A program made the translations under genes and the position numbers. A stretch of 64,000 bases of DNA from Pseudomonadota bacterium (GTDB lineage Bacteria; Pseudomonadota; Gammaproteobacteria; Ga0077536). Of the stretch, positions 1 to 7,679 are shown piece after piece. Position 1 is the first letter of the stretch, and every line of letters begins with the position of its first letter. The stretch is taken from NCBI GenBank assembly GCA_016719885.1, contig JADJYF010000027.1, positions 62,001 through 126,000 of the forward strand, in the 5' to 3' direction. A model generated the notes under the pieces. It searched no databases. It saw only the letters and a list, made by a program, of their open reading frames with translations, and was not told where the DNA came from.

Positions 1-879
1 GAGCGGAAAGAAGTAGCGCGCGTAGTGCACGCGATGGCTGGCGGTGTTGCGCGCGCCGCGCGCGTGGTAGAGCGCATTGAAGGCGCGCGTGAGCGGCCTG
101 CCGAGCAGGCCGGCGGGCATGTCCAGCGGCACCGACAGCGCGCGGCGCGTGTCCGGCGCAAGCTCGCCGTCGCGCGCGTGTTCGCCCAGCATCACGATGC
201 CGCGCCCGCGTCGCGCGCCGCCTTGATTGACGTCCAGCCACGCCACCACGTAGGTGCTGCCTTCATGCTGTTCGAGTAGCGCCAGGGTGGTGTCGAGATC
301 GGGCGTCGCCAGCAGGCGTTGGTCGATATGGCTGCTGCTGACGGCACGCAGGCGCAGACGCGCGGCGAGGATGATGCCGGTCAGACCCATGCCGCCGGCG
401 CTGGCGTGGAACAGGTCGGCGTGGCTGTCGCGTGAACAGCGCAGCACCGAACCATCGGCAAGCATCACGCTGATCTCGTCGACGAACTGGCTGAAGCTGC
501 CGTCATGATGATGATTCTTGCCATGCACGTCGGCGGCGATGGCGCCACCCAGGGTCACGTAACCCGTACCCGGCAGCACCGGCAGGAACCAGCCGCGTGG
601 CACCACCACCGCGAGGATGTCGGCGAGCGTGACCCCGGCGCTGCATTCGAGCGTGCCTGCCGCGCTGTCGAAGGCGATGAAGTGATCGAGGCGCGTCATC
701 AGCACGCTGCGGGCTGCGAGGCTGGCATCGCCATAGCTGCGACCCATGCCGCGTGCGATGAGGGGCGCCTGCACGCTTTGCAGCAAGCGCGCCACCGCCG
801 TGCGCGTGGCCGGCGCATGCACCGAGCTTTCGATGGAGGGGTAGCGTCCCCATCCGCTGACCGGCTTGGATATCATCAT
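1..879 (-). CDS. FAD-binding oxidoreductase, DprE1-like (partial, C-terminus off the left edge)
   Basis: Only the first 293 codons are present. They read open to the window edge from tandem ATG codons at 879/876. Visible are a VAO-type FAD-binding segment (GMGRSYGDASL, residues 44-54), the stretch GTGYVTLGGAIAADVHGKNH (104-123) followed by HHDGSF, and GGMGLTGIILAARLRL further on. The HGKNHH block and its surroundings match DprE1, the decaprenylphosphoryl-beta-D-ribose 2'-oxidase of mycobacteria, better than generic FAD-linked oxidases. The predicted reaction is oxidation of a polyprenyl-phosphoryl-ribose at C2' as the first half of an epimerisation to arabinose. A DprE2-type reductase would be expected nearby and may lie to the left. 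The gene diverges from a glycosyltransferase/UbiA pair that fits the same pathway. Confidence 0.8.
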   Translation of the reverse strand, partial: MMISKPVSGWGRYPSIESSVHAPATRTAVARLLQSVQAPLIARGMGRSYGDASLAARSVLMTRLDHFIAFDSAAGTLECSAGVTLADILAVVVPRGWFLPVLPGTGYVTLGGAIAADVHGKNHHHDGSFSQFVDEISVMLADGSVLRCSRDSHADLFHASAGGMGLTGIILAARLRLRAVSSSHIDQRLLATPDLDTTLALLEQHEGSTYVVAWLDVNQGGARRGRGIVMLGEHARDGELAPDTRRALSVPLDMPAGLLGRPLTRAFNALYHARGARNTASHRVHYARYFFPL

Positions 880-953
880 GACGATTGGCGAGCGTGCTGC
901 ACACGGTTCCTGGCTTTTGCCGCTGGCCGCGACGACGGTACGTGCGGCGCGGC

Positions 954-959
954 TATAAT
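954..959 (+). promoter_or_regulatory. -10 element of the glycosyltransferase-ubiA operon
   Basis: A perfect TATAAT lies in the 165-base divergent region, about 85 bases before the glycosyltransferase start. No good -35 hexamer sits 16-18 bases upstream, so the promoter may depend on an activator or on the GC-rich extended region. The assignment rests on the -10 alone. Confidence 0.45.
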
Positions 960-1044
960 AGCGGCCTGCCGCGCCATGCATGCATGTCACCGCGCCTGGA
1001 CGGGCGCGGCGGAGGATGGCGCACCCCAGCCAAGGACCCGAGCC

Positions 1045-2778
1045 ATGAGCCCAGTGGACAGCCCCGTCGCGACGCCAGCCGGCGGCGTCAATCGTCGCCT
1101 CGTTGTGCTGGCGGTGGGGGTGGTGGCCATCGCCTGCGTGGCGCGCGCCATGCAGCTTGCGTGGCTGTCCGACGACGGCTTCATTTCGTTTCGCTACGCG
1201 CAGAACCTCGCTGAAGGTCGCGGCCTGGTCTACAACGCCGGCGAGTACGTCGAAGGCTATACCAATCTCCTGTGGACCTTGGCCCTGGCGGCCTGCATGC
1301 GCCTCGGCGCCGGGCCCGAGATCATGTCCCACGTGCTCGGCATCGCCTGCTGGCTGGCGCAGGTGGCGCTGCTGGCCTGGTGGTCGTGGCGCCGCGCCGC
1401 CATCGAGGGCACGCGCTACCTGCCGCTTGCCGCGGCGCTGACCCTGGTGCTGGAAGATCAGCAGCGCTGGGCGACCGGCGGCCTCGAAACCAGCATGTTC
1501 GGGCTGTTCTCGAGCTGGGGCCTGTTGCTGCTGGCGGTCGAGGTGCCGGACCGGCGTCGCCAGTTGCTGGCGGCGCTGCTGCTGGGACTCGCCACGCTCA
1601 CGCGGCCGGATGGCGTGCTGTTCTGCGCGCTCGGCGTGGCCTACGCGTTCGTCGCCAGGCCCGGCGCAAGCGTGGCGCAACGCTGCGCCGACAGTGCGAC
1701 CGTGGCCGTGCCGCTGGCGCTGATCGGCGCCGCTCTCGTCGCGTTCAAGCTGAGTTACTACGGCGATATCTTTCCCACCGCCTTCTACGCCAAGTCGGCG
1801 CTCGACGAATATTCCAGCCAGGGCCTGTATTACGTTGGCCTGTTCGTCGAGCGCAACTGGTTCATGCTGCCGTTCCTCGCGCTCGTGCTGTGGCCGGCGC
1901 GGCGCGGCTTGCGGCGCCTGTGGTCGCCGGTGTACGGCCTGCTGCTGGTGGCCTTCGTCATGTTCACTTTCTACGTCATCCACAGCGGCGGCGATTTCAT
2001 GTACGCGCGGCGCCTGATGCCGGCCTTGCCCTTCCTGTGGCTGCTGTTCGAAGCGCTGCTGAACGGCATCGAGCGACAGGCCGTGGCGCTCGCGCTGTTT
2101 CTCGCGACGCTGGTGGCGAGCGCCTTGCCGAGCAACCCGTTTGGCGACACACCGCGGACGCTGTTGCGCGGCATCGCCGCCGAGTGGACCTTCTACCCGC
2201 GGGACTACGTCGCGTTCTGCCGCAACCGCGGCGAGTTCCTGCATCGCGTGCTGGGCCAGCGCCCGGTGCGCGCGGTCTACAGCAATTCGCTGGCGATGCT
2301 CGCCTACTACAGCCGCCTGCCTTACCTCGTCGAGTATTCCGGCCTCACGCAGTACTCGGTGGCGAAGAAGCAGGTCGGCGAACGCGGGCGCGTCGGTCAC
2401 GAAAAGGCGGTCGACAAGGCGTGGATGACGGCGCACGGCGTAGAGATGTATTTGTTCATGGACAAGGAGCCGCTGGTCAAGAACGGCGCGCGCCGCTACG
2501 ACTATGCGCGGCTCGGCGGACGCCTGACCGCGCTAATCTGGATCTACCGCGACGAAGTGGTGGATGCGTTTCGTGACCAGCCGGACGTCGATTTCGTGCC
2601 CATCGAAGCGGTGATGCCGGGCATCGAAGCGAGTCTCGCCCGGCAGCCCTATGCGCAGGCGCGCGCCACGCTCGACCTGTTCGAATCCTATTACCTCGAT
2701 CACGCGGCGCCGAAATGGGCCGATACGGCCGCGCGCATGCGGCGCATCGTCGCCGACAAGGCCGGCGCGCAACCATGA
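1045..2778 (+). CDS. polytopic membrane glycosyltransferase (GT-C fold), AftB-like arabinosyltransferase family
   Basis: 577-residue integral membrane protein starting at the ATG at 1045. The first membrane helix is about residues 18-38, followed by an acidic pair in the first extracytoplasmic loop (SDDGFISFRYA, D43 and D44). This is where GT-C enzymes keep the catalytic aspartate. The segments GRGLVYNAGEYVEGYTN (58-74) and LLWT match the N-terminal signature of mycobacterial AftB-like terminal arabinosyltransferases. Many further hydrophobic helices follow to about residue 380, then a soluble C-terminal domain. The donor is presumably a polyprenyl-phosphate sugar. The UbiA gene follows 40 bases downstream and a DprE1-like gene diverges upstream, so D-arabinofuranose is the inferred sugar. 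The acceptor is unknown; another polyprenyl-phosphate glycosyltransferase activity is possible. Confidence 0.7.
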   Translation: MSPVDSPVATPAGGVNRRLVVLAVGVVAIACVARAMQLAWLSDDGFISFRYAQNLAEGRGLVYNAGEYVEGYTNLLWTLALAACMRLGAGPEIMSHVLGIACWLAQVALLAWWSWRRAAIEGTRYLPLAAALTLVLEDQQRWATGGLETSMFGLFSSWGLLLLAVEVPDRRRQLLAALLLGLATLTRPDGVLFCALGVAYAFVARPGASVAQRCADSATVAVPLALIGAALVAFKLSYYGDIFPTAFYAKSALDEYSSQGLYYVGLFVERNWFMLPFLALVLWPARRGLRRLWSPVYGLLLVAFVMFTFYVIHSGGDFMYARRLMPALPFLWLLFEALLNGIERQAVALALFLATLVASALPSNPFGDTPRTLLRGIAAEWTFYPRDYVAFCRNRGEFLHRVLGQRPVRAVYSNSLAMLAYYSRLPYLVEYSGLTQYSVAKKQVGERGRVGHEKAVDKAWMTAHGVEMYLFMDKEPLVKNGARRYDYARLGGRLTALIWIYRDEVVDAFRDQPDVDFVPIEAVMPGIEASLARQPYAQARATLDLFESYYLDHAAPKWADTAARMRRIVADKAGAQP

Positions 2779-2818
2779 CGGACTCGCGCCGTGCCGGCGC
2801 ACAAGGGACAAGCGTGCC

Positions 2819-3700
2819 ATGAACGATACGCCCAACGTGACCGCCCGCTCGCCGCTGGCCGCCATCTTCGCGCTGCTGCGCCCGCGCGAATGGACCAAGA
2901 ACATCTTCGTGTTGGCGCCGCTGGTGTTCGCCGGGGCATTCAGTCATCGCGTCGCGCTGTACCACGCCGGCCTCGCCTTCCTGCTGTTCTGCGTGGCGGC
3001 GTCGGCGGTGTACATCGTCAACGATCTGCATGACGTGGCCGAGGATCGCGCCCATCCCGTCAAGCGTCGCAAGCGGCCCCTGGCCGCCGGTGAATTGAGC
3101 CCGCGCGCGGCGTTGCTGCTGTTGCTGGCGTTGTACGGCGTGCTGGCCGTCGGTTACTGGCTGATGCCGCGCGCCGGCATGATCGTGATTGGCTACGTGC
3201 TGCTCAACATCGCCCACACCTACTTGCTCAAGCTGCAGCCGGTCATCGACATCTTTTCCATCGCCATCGGCTTCATGCTGCGCGTGTATGCCGGCGCCGA
3301 GGCGATCGCGGTGCCGGTGTCGTCGTGGATGTTCGTCACCACCTTGTGCCTGGCGCTGTACCTCGCTTCGATCAAACGCCGCCAGGAATTGAACTGGGCG
3401 GGCGGCACGGGGCGTGCGGTGCTGGCGCACTACACCGCGCCGCTGCTGGATCGCTTCGCGCAGACCGCCGCCACCGGCGCCCTGATCTTCTACAGCCTGT
3501 TCGTGATGTCGACGCGCCCGGAACTGGTGGCCACCATTCCGTTCGTGCTGTTCGGCCTGTTCCGCTATCAATGGCTGGTGGAGGTACGCGAACTCGGCGA
3601 GTCGCCGGCCGATGCGCTGCTCGGCGACTGGCAGCTGATTCTGACGGTGCTGTTCTGGCTGGGGATGTGCGCCTACGCGGTCGGTCATCGCCTGACCTGA
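2819..3700 (+). CDS. UbiA-family prenyltransferase, similar to decaprenyl-phosphate phosphoribosyltransferase
   Basis: 293-residue membrane protein. It starts at the ATG at 2819, 40 bases after the glycosyltransferase stop. The aspartate-rich motif NDLHDVAED (68-76) is followed by HPVKRRKRPLAAG, the form seen in phosphoribose-transferring UbiA proteins (Rv3806c-like). A later DIFSIAIGFMLRVYAGA segment supplies the second polar motif. About eight hydrophobic helices are visible. The likely reaction transfers 5-phosphoribose from PRPP to a polyprenyl phosphate on the cytoplasmic face, giving the substrate for DprE1-type epimerisation. The length is close to the 300 residues typical of that subfamily. 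A quinone or heme prenyltransferase role is less likely, given the motif and neighbours. Confidence 0.85.
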   Translation: MNDTPNVTARSPLAAIFALLRPREWTKNIFVLAPLVFAGAFSHRVALYHAGLAFLLFCVAASAVYIVNDLHDVAEDRAHPVKRRKRPLAAGELSPRAALLLLLALYGVLAVGYWLMPRAGMIVIGYVLLNIAHTYLLKLQPVIDIFSIAIGFMLRVYAGAEAIAVPVSSWMFVTTLCLALYLASIKRRQELNWAGGTGRAVLAHYTAPLLDRFAQTAATGALIFYSLFVMSTRPELVATIPFVLFGLFRYQWLVEVRELGESPADALLGDWQLILTVLFWLGMCAYAVGHRLT

Positions 3701-3794
3701 GCGCGGGCGCGCGCCCAGGCTTCATACACGGGGCCGCGCTGGTGTATGGTCGCCCCTCTGTCACACCCTGCTTCACAGCTTCAGGAAGGCCTCG

Positions 3795-4316
3795 ATGAAA
3801 TACTGCCCGCAATGTGGAAAACCGTTGATGCGTCTGCCGCTCGGCGGACGCGAACGTCCGGCCTGCCCCGATGCGCGCTGCGGCTTCGTGCACTGGAACA
3901 ATCCCATTCCGGTGGTGGCCGCCATCGTCGAGCATGACGACCACGTGGCGCTGGTGCGCAATGTCGGCTGGCCCGAGCATTGGTACGGCTTGGTGACGGG
4001 CTTCCTGGAATCGGGCGAGATGCCCGAGGAAGCAGTGCTGCGCGAGGTGCAGGAAGAACTGGGACTGACCGCCGAGTTGAAATCCTACATCGGCATGTAC
4101 GAGTTCTACCGCAGCAACCAGCTTTTGATCTGTTACCACGTCAGCGTGCCGAGCAAGGACGTCAAGCTCGACCGTCACGAAATAGCCGACAGCAAATGGG
4201 TGCACGTCGAGGAAGTCAAACCGTGGACCGCCGGCACCGGCAAGGCGCTGCGCGACTGGCTGCGCCAGCGCGGTATCGAACGTGAACTGGTGGACTTCGA
4301 CCGCGTGCGTTATTGA
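3795..4316 (+). CDS. NUDIX hydrolase with N-terminal zinc ribbon
   Basis: 173 residues. The N-terminus has a four-cysteine ribbon (C4, C7, C24, C29), as in NudC-type proteins. The NUDIX box runs from G69 to L91 with G-x5-E-x7-REVQEELGL, matching the consensus GX5EX7REUXEEXGU exactly, so metal-dependent hydrolysis of a nucleoside diphosphate linked to another group is expected. The protein is shorter than NudC (about 260 residues) and lacks its N-terminal domain; substrate cannot be assigned. An AGGAAGG Shine-Dalgarno lies just before the ATG. The gene stands alone, tail to tail with yidD, with a REP-like palindrome between them. Confidence 0.85.
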   Translation: MKYCPQCGKPLMRLPLGGRERPACPDARCGFVHWNNPIPVVAAIVEHDDHVALVRNVGWPEHWYGLVTGFLESGEMPEEAVLREVQEELGLTAELKSYIGMYEFYRSNQLLICYHVSVPSKDVKLDRHEIADSKWVHVEEVKPWTAGTGKALRDWLRQRGIERELVDFDRVRY

Positions 4317-4329
4317 ACGAACCCGCGCA

Positions 4330-4349
4330 GGTGCGAATGAATTCGCCCC
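4330..4349. repeat. REP-like palindrome, copy 1
   Basis: GGTGCGAATGAATTCGCCCC has 6-base arms GCGAAT/ATTCGC around GA, extendable by two GC pairs beyond one mismatch. It lies between convergent NUDIX and yidD genes. A close relative sits at 56811-56840 in another convergent gap, and both share the AGGTGCGAAT...ATTCGC core. This is typical of the repetitive extragenic palindromes of gammaproteobacteria. Confidence 0.5.
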
Positions 4350-4612
4350 TATGGCTTGCGCGGCGGCACCGGGTCGATACCGGAGCCACCCCAGGGATGA
4401 CAGCGCGCGAGGCGCGCCAGTGCCAGGCGGCCGCCACGCAGCACGCCGTGCACCGTGACGGCCTCGGCGGCATATTCGGAGCAGCTCGGCAGATAGCGGC
4501 AGCGCGGGCCTAGCAGCGGCGACAGCGCGACCTGGTAGGCCCGGATCAGCAGCAGCACGGCACGCACGGACCAGCGCCGTGTCGCGCCATCACCCTCAGG
4601 CGTGTTGGGCAT
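4349..4612 (-). CDS. yidD: membrane protein insertion efficiency factor YidD
   Basis: 87 residues from the ATG at 4612. The hallmark sequence is complete: LIRAYQVALSPLLGPRCRYL, then PSCSEYAAEAV and the HPWGGSGIDPVP end. YidD is a small peripheral inner-membrane protein that assists YidC in membrane protein insertion. In most proteobacteria it sits in the rpmH-rnpA-yidD-yidC cluster. Here it is separated from that cluster and overlaps the end of the CHCC zinc-finger gene by 17 bases, implying co-transcription and possible translational coupling. Confidence 0.93.
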   Translation of the reverse strand: MPNTPEGDGATRRWSVRAVLLLIRAYQVALSPLLGPRCRYLPSCSEYAAEAVTVHGVLRGGRLALARLARCHPWGGSGIDPVPPRKP

Positions 4613-4790
4613 CCGTGGATTCGTAGCCCGGCTTGGCGAAGCGCTGACCGCAGTAATAGCAGTCGACGTGGCGACGCCCTTCGAAAGGCAGGTAGACCTT
4701 GGGATGACCGAGGGCGCCGCCCCCTCCATCGCAGCCGATCTCCTCGGCATTGTCATCGACGATCTTTATTTCGCGGGGCCGGGTAGTCAC
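4596..4790 (-). CDS. small CHCC-type zinc-finger protein
   Basis: 64 residues from a GTG at 4790, the start giving the expected small size. The core EIGCDGGGGALGHP-KVYLPF-VDCYYCGQRF carries the Cys-His-Cys-Cys set of the zf-CHCC family (related to mitochondrial NDUFS6). The family's bacterial role is unknown beyond zinc binding. It is the first gene of a two-gene unit with yidD. The start codon is uncertain because no strong Shine-Dalgarno is visible, only a GAGG about 12 bases upstream. Confidence 0.8.
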   Translation of the reverse strand: MTTRPREIKIVDDNAEEIGCDGGGGALGHPKVYLPFEGRRHVDCYYCGQRFAKPGYESTDAQHA

Positions 4791-4938
4791 GAATGCACGG
4801 AGCCTCAAGGACCGGTGGAAAGATAGTACCGCTTCGAGCGGCGCCGATTCGTATTCTATAGTATCTGTCAGCCGCGCATGGAAGCCATGCCCGGCACCGG
4901 CCATGGCTGCCGGCACAATACATTCCGGAGGTCGAATC

Positions 4939-5352
4939 ATGGCGAAGGTCTCGATGAATTCAGCGGTCAACATGAGCGCTGACGAAGTTTGGAAAATGAT
5001 CGGACAGTTCAATGCGCTGCCGGACTGGCACCCGGCGGTGTCGAGCAGCAAGCTCGAGGACGGCGGCCGGGTGCGGCGCCTGTCGCTGCTGGGCGGCGCG
5101 GAAATCGTCGAGCGCCTGGAGAAGATCGACGACAACGACCGCTTGTATCGCTACAGCATCGTCAGCGGCCCGCTGCCGGTCGCCAATTACACCGCCACCA
5201 TCCGCGTCAAGGACGACGGCAAGGGCAAGGCCACCATCGAATGGTCGAGCGAATTCGACCCGGCCGGCGCCACCGAGAGCGATGCCACCAGCGCCATCCA
5301 GGACGTCTACAAGATGGGTCTCGACAACCTGCGCAAAATGTTTGGCGGCTGA
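4939..5352 (+). CDS. SRPBCC-family protein (polyketide cyclase/START-like)
   Basis: 137 residues from the ATG at 4939, preceded by GGAGG at a good distance. The pattern MSADEVWKMIGQFNALPDWHP near the N-terminus and GKATIEWSSEFDPAG near residue 95 match small SRPBCC/polyketide_cyc2 proteins, which bind hydrophobic ligands in a helix-grip fold. No ligand or reaction can be named. It is followed 37 bases later by the GcvH-like gene on the same strand and could be co-transcribed with it. Confidence 0.75.
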   Translation: MAKVSMNSAVNMSADEVWKMIGQFNALPDWHPAVSSSKLEDGGRVRRLSLLGGAEIVERLEKIDDNDRLYRYSIVSGPLPVANYTATIRVKDDGKGKATIEWSSEFDPAGATESDATSAIQDVYKMGLDNLRKMFGG

Positions 5353-5389
5353 GGCCGCTAACGCGGGATTGTCCTTTCCTGACGAGTGA

Positions 5390-5776
5390 ATGCCTGTGAA
5401 CGATCTTCGATATTCCAGTGACCATGTGTGGGTGCGCCTCGACGACGACGGCGTGGCGACGGTGGGTGTGACCGATTACGCCCAGGCCGAACTGGGCGAC
5501 GTGATCGCCGTCGAGGCCCCCGAGGTCGAACGCGATATCGTCGTCAACGAAGAGATTGGCATGCTCGAGGCCGACGACGGCAACTTCGAACTGAAGGCGC
5601 CGACCAGCGGCAGCGTGGTCGAAGTCAACGAAGCGGTGCTGGAAAAGCCGGAACTCATCAACGAATCGCCGTTCGACGATGGCTGGCTGTTCCGCATGAG
5701 CGTCGACGACGAAGAGGCGCTGGATGACCTCATGGACGAGGAAGACTACGCCGACTACCTCGACTCGCTCGGCTGA
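5390..5776 (+). CDS. GcvH-like protein lacking the lipoyl-lysine
   Basis: 128 residues, the normal length of glycine cleavage H protein. The family landmarks are clear: LRYSSDHVWVRL at the start, VGVTDYAQAELGDVI, APTSGSVVEVN and PELINESPFDDGWLFRM. In functional H proteins the lipoyl site reads ESVKA. Here the gapless equivalent is E60-A-D-D63-G, so the lysine is replaced by aspartate and the protein cannot be lipoylated at the usual place. No gcvT or gcvP is nearby. The protein may be a structural or regulatory paralogue; a second, canonical GcvH would be expected elsewhere in the genome. Its end overlaps the end of the convergent C13 peptidase gene by 22 bases. Confidence 0.8.
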   Translation: MPVNDLRYSSDHVWVRLDDDGVATVGVTDYAQAELGDVIAVEAPEVERDIVVNEEIGMLEADDGNFELKAPTSGSVVEVNEAVLEKPELINESPFDDGWLFRMSVDDEEALDDLMDEEDYADYLDSLG

Positions 5777-7164
5777 GGCGGCGGCGCGACGGACGGCTGC
5801 CAGTCCTGCAGGTGGCGGGCGATATTGTCGCCCACCCACATCTGCGGCCTCGACGGTTCCTTTAATTCGCGTTTCTCGCGCGCGGCAATCGCGGCGGCAG
5901 CCTGCTCGAAGGCCGTCACGAAATTGGTGGTGTGCATGAGCGCGTCGGCGAAGTAGGCCTGGCCGAAATAGGTCCAGTCGCGCTCGGCGCCGCAGCCGAA
6001 AGACGAGCGATCACGCGCCGAGGCGGTGATGACGATGCTGTCCGGCGATTTCAAGCCTTCGATGAATCCGCCGGAATAGCACGCGGAAATGATGATCACC
6101 CGGTAGCGGATGCCGGCCTGGTCGAAACTCGCGCGAATGTCCTCGGCGTAGAGGTCATTGAGGCCGAGCGGGCCGAATTCCACCGCCAGCGATGAATCCT
6201 CGTAGCCGTGGGAGGTGAGGAACAGCACCGCCACGTCGTCATCGACATCCATGATGCGGCCGAGGCCGGCCGCCACGCGCGCGAGATTGTGACGGTTGGC
6301 GAGCGGGTAGCTGTCGACGGTGCGGCGGTGGTTGATGAGGGTGAGCGTGCGGCCCGCGAGACCGAGCCGTCGCACCACGATATCGCGCACCGCCAGCACT
6401 TCGCGCATGAACACGTCCTGCTCGGCATAGGCCGCCATGCCGACGAAATACAGGTCGGTGGTGAAGGGCGTCTGCGGCCGCATCTCGACCAGCGCCGCGT
6501 CGAGCATGTGCTGCTGCTGGTAGTAGACCGATTCGACATCCACGCCCGGCTCGTCGCTTTCAGCCCGGTAGAAGATCGGAGAGTCCGGCAGCCATTGATG
6601 CATGGCTGCCAGCAGCGCGCCGTAACACAGCACCGCCAAGGCGCGGCGCCAGCGCGGGCTGTGCAGCGGCGGCAGCGCGAGCGCACGCCACAGCAGCGTG
6701 CAGTACCACAGCAGCAGGCTGCCGTAGAAAACCAGGGTGTAGGGCGTGTCGACGTCGAGCGCGAAGGCCTTGGCGAGATACTCGATGGCGCGACCCAGCG
6801 CCCACACCGGCAGGCCGGCGCTGCAGGTGACCACCACCAGGTAGCTCATGCCGCCGCGGCCGATGCACAGCCACGCCGCCACGGCCAGCGCCGCCAGCCA
6901 CAGGTACATGCGCGTCGCTTCGGCCATCGCGCCCCAGATCCAGAATGTCGCGCCGTCACCGGCGGCCAGCCATTCGACCGCCAGCGTCGCGCACCATGCC
7001 AACAGCATCATCAGCAGCGCCTGGCCGAGGCTGGCGTCGAAGGCATCGGCGTCGGGCGTATGGCCGCGCGCCACGCGCGCGCCGGCGATGATGTTGCGCG
7101 CGAGGGCGGTCAGCACACCATGGCGCAGCGGGGCGGACTCGCGCGCGGAGGAAAGATCGCTCAT
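5755..7164 (-). CDS. membrane-anchored C13-family (legumain/caspase-like) cysteine peptidase
   Basis: 469 residues from the ATG at 7164. The N-terminal 190 residues contain about five hydrophobic helices (roughly 48-65, 86-101, 107-123, 142-161, 175-188), resembling Yip1-type membrane modules. The C-terminal half is a C13 peptidase domain: VLFLTSHGYEDSS carries the catalytic His319, and IIISACYSGGFIEGL carries the catalytic Cys362 in the caspase/legumain SAC-x-SGG context. The domain probably faces one side of the inner membrane as a processing protease. Bacterial C13 proteins of this layout are known only as predicted families; the substrate is unknown. It stands alone between gcvH-like and yhbY. 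Confidence 0.85.
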   Translation of the reverse strand: MSDLSSARESAPLRHGVLTALARNIIAGARVARGHTPDADAFDASLGQALLMMLLAWCATLAVEWLAAGDGATFWIWGAMAEATRMYLWLAALAVAAWLCIGRGGMSYLVVVTCSAGLPVWALGRAIEYLAKAFALDVDTPYTLVFYGSLLLWYCTLLWRALALPPLHSPRWRRALAVLCYGALLAAMHQWLPDSPIFYRAESDEPGVDVESVYYQQQHMLDAALVEMRPQTPFTTDLYFVGMAAYAEQDVFMREVLAVRDIVVRRLGLAGRTLTLINHRRTVDSYPLANRHNLARVAAGLGRIMDVDDDVAVLFLTSHGYEDSSLAVEFGPLGLNDLYAEDIRASFDQAGIRYRVIIISACYSGGFIEGLKSPDSIVITASARDRSSFGCGAERDWTYFGQAYFADALMHTTNFVTAFEQAAAAIAAREKRELKEPSRPQMWVGDNIARHLQDWQPSVAPPPQPSESR

Positions 7165-7320
7165 GCGGATGAAAGGGAACCTCGATGAAGGGCACACGTC
7201 GCGGCGGGCCGTCGCGCATGCCGATGTCGTGCAGGCGCGCGGGAGCGCGCGCTGCCTGCCGCGCATTGCCCGGCAATTTGTGGAATCATGCGCGCTCACC
7301 TCGACTCACGGAATTGCACC

Positions 7321-7674
7321 ATGTTGACCGCCGAAGGTAAACGCAGTCTGCGCGCCCAAGCGCACCATTTGAAACCGGTGGTACTGATTGGCCAGCACGG
7401 CGTGACCGACGCCGTGATCGCCGAGATCGGCATCGCGCTCGATGCCCACGAGTTGATCAAAATTCGCTTTCGCGGTGCCGAGCGCGATGCGCGCGAGGCG
7501 GACATCGCACGCATCTGCGAACAGCTCGGCGCCGACTTCGTGTCCAGCATCGGCGGCACAGCGGTGCTGTTCCGCCATCGACCCGAGCCCAAACCCAAGG
7601 CCAAGGCGCGCGCCAAGAAGCCGGCGAAACCGTTCGCGCGCCGGCGCGGTGGTCAATCGCAGCAGGGGGCGTGA
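7321..7674 (+). CDS. yhbY: CRS1/YhbY-domain RNA-binding protein
   Basis: 117 residues from the ATG at 7321. The CRM fold signature is intact: LRAQAHHLKPVVLIGQHGVT, then LDAHELIKIRF and GADFVSSIGGTAVLFR. YhbY binds pre-50S ribosomal particles. The C-terminal tail after residue 85 is very basic and Lys/Arg-rich (KPKAKARAKKPAKP), longer than in E. coli YhbY, and probably adds non-specific RNA affinity. The stop lies five bases before the lpdA ATG. Confidence 0.93.
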   Translation: MLTAEGKRSLRAQAHHLKPVVLIGQHGVTDAVIAEIGIALDAHELIKIRFRGAERDAREADIARICEQLGADFVSSIGGTAVLFRHRPEPKPKAKARAKKPAKPFARRRGGQSQQGA

Positions 7675-7679
7675 TCGCG

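Noticed and set aside
505..1044. N-terminal extension of the glycosyltransferase to 505
   Set aside because: This would overlap the DprE1-like gene on the other strand for most of its length. The extension is low-complexity, and the ATG at 1045 starts right before the first membrane helix.
5353..5389. Glycine riboswitch upstream of the GcvH-like gene
   Set aside because: Only 37 bases separate it from the preceding gene, far too short for the aptamer.
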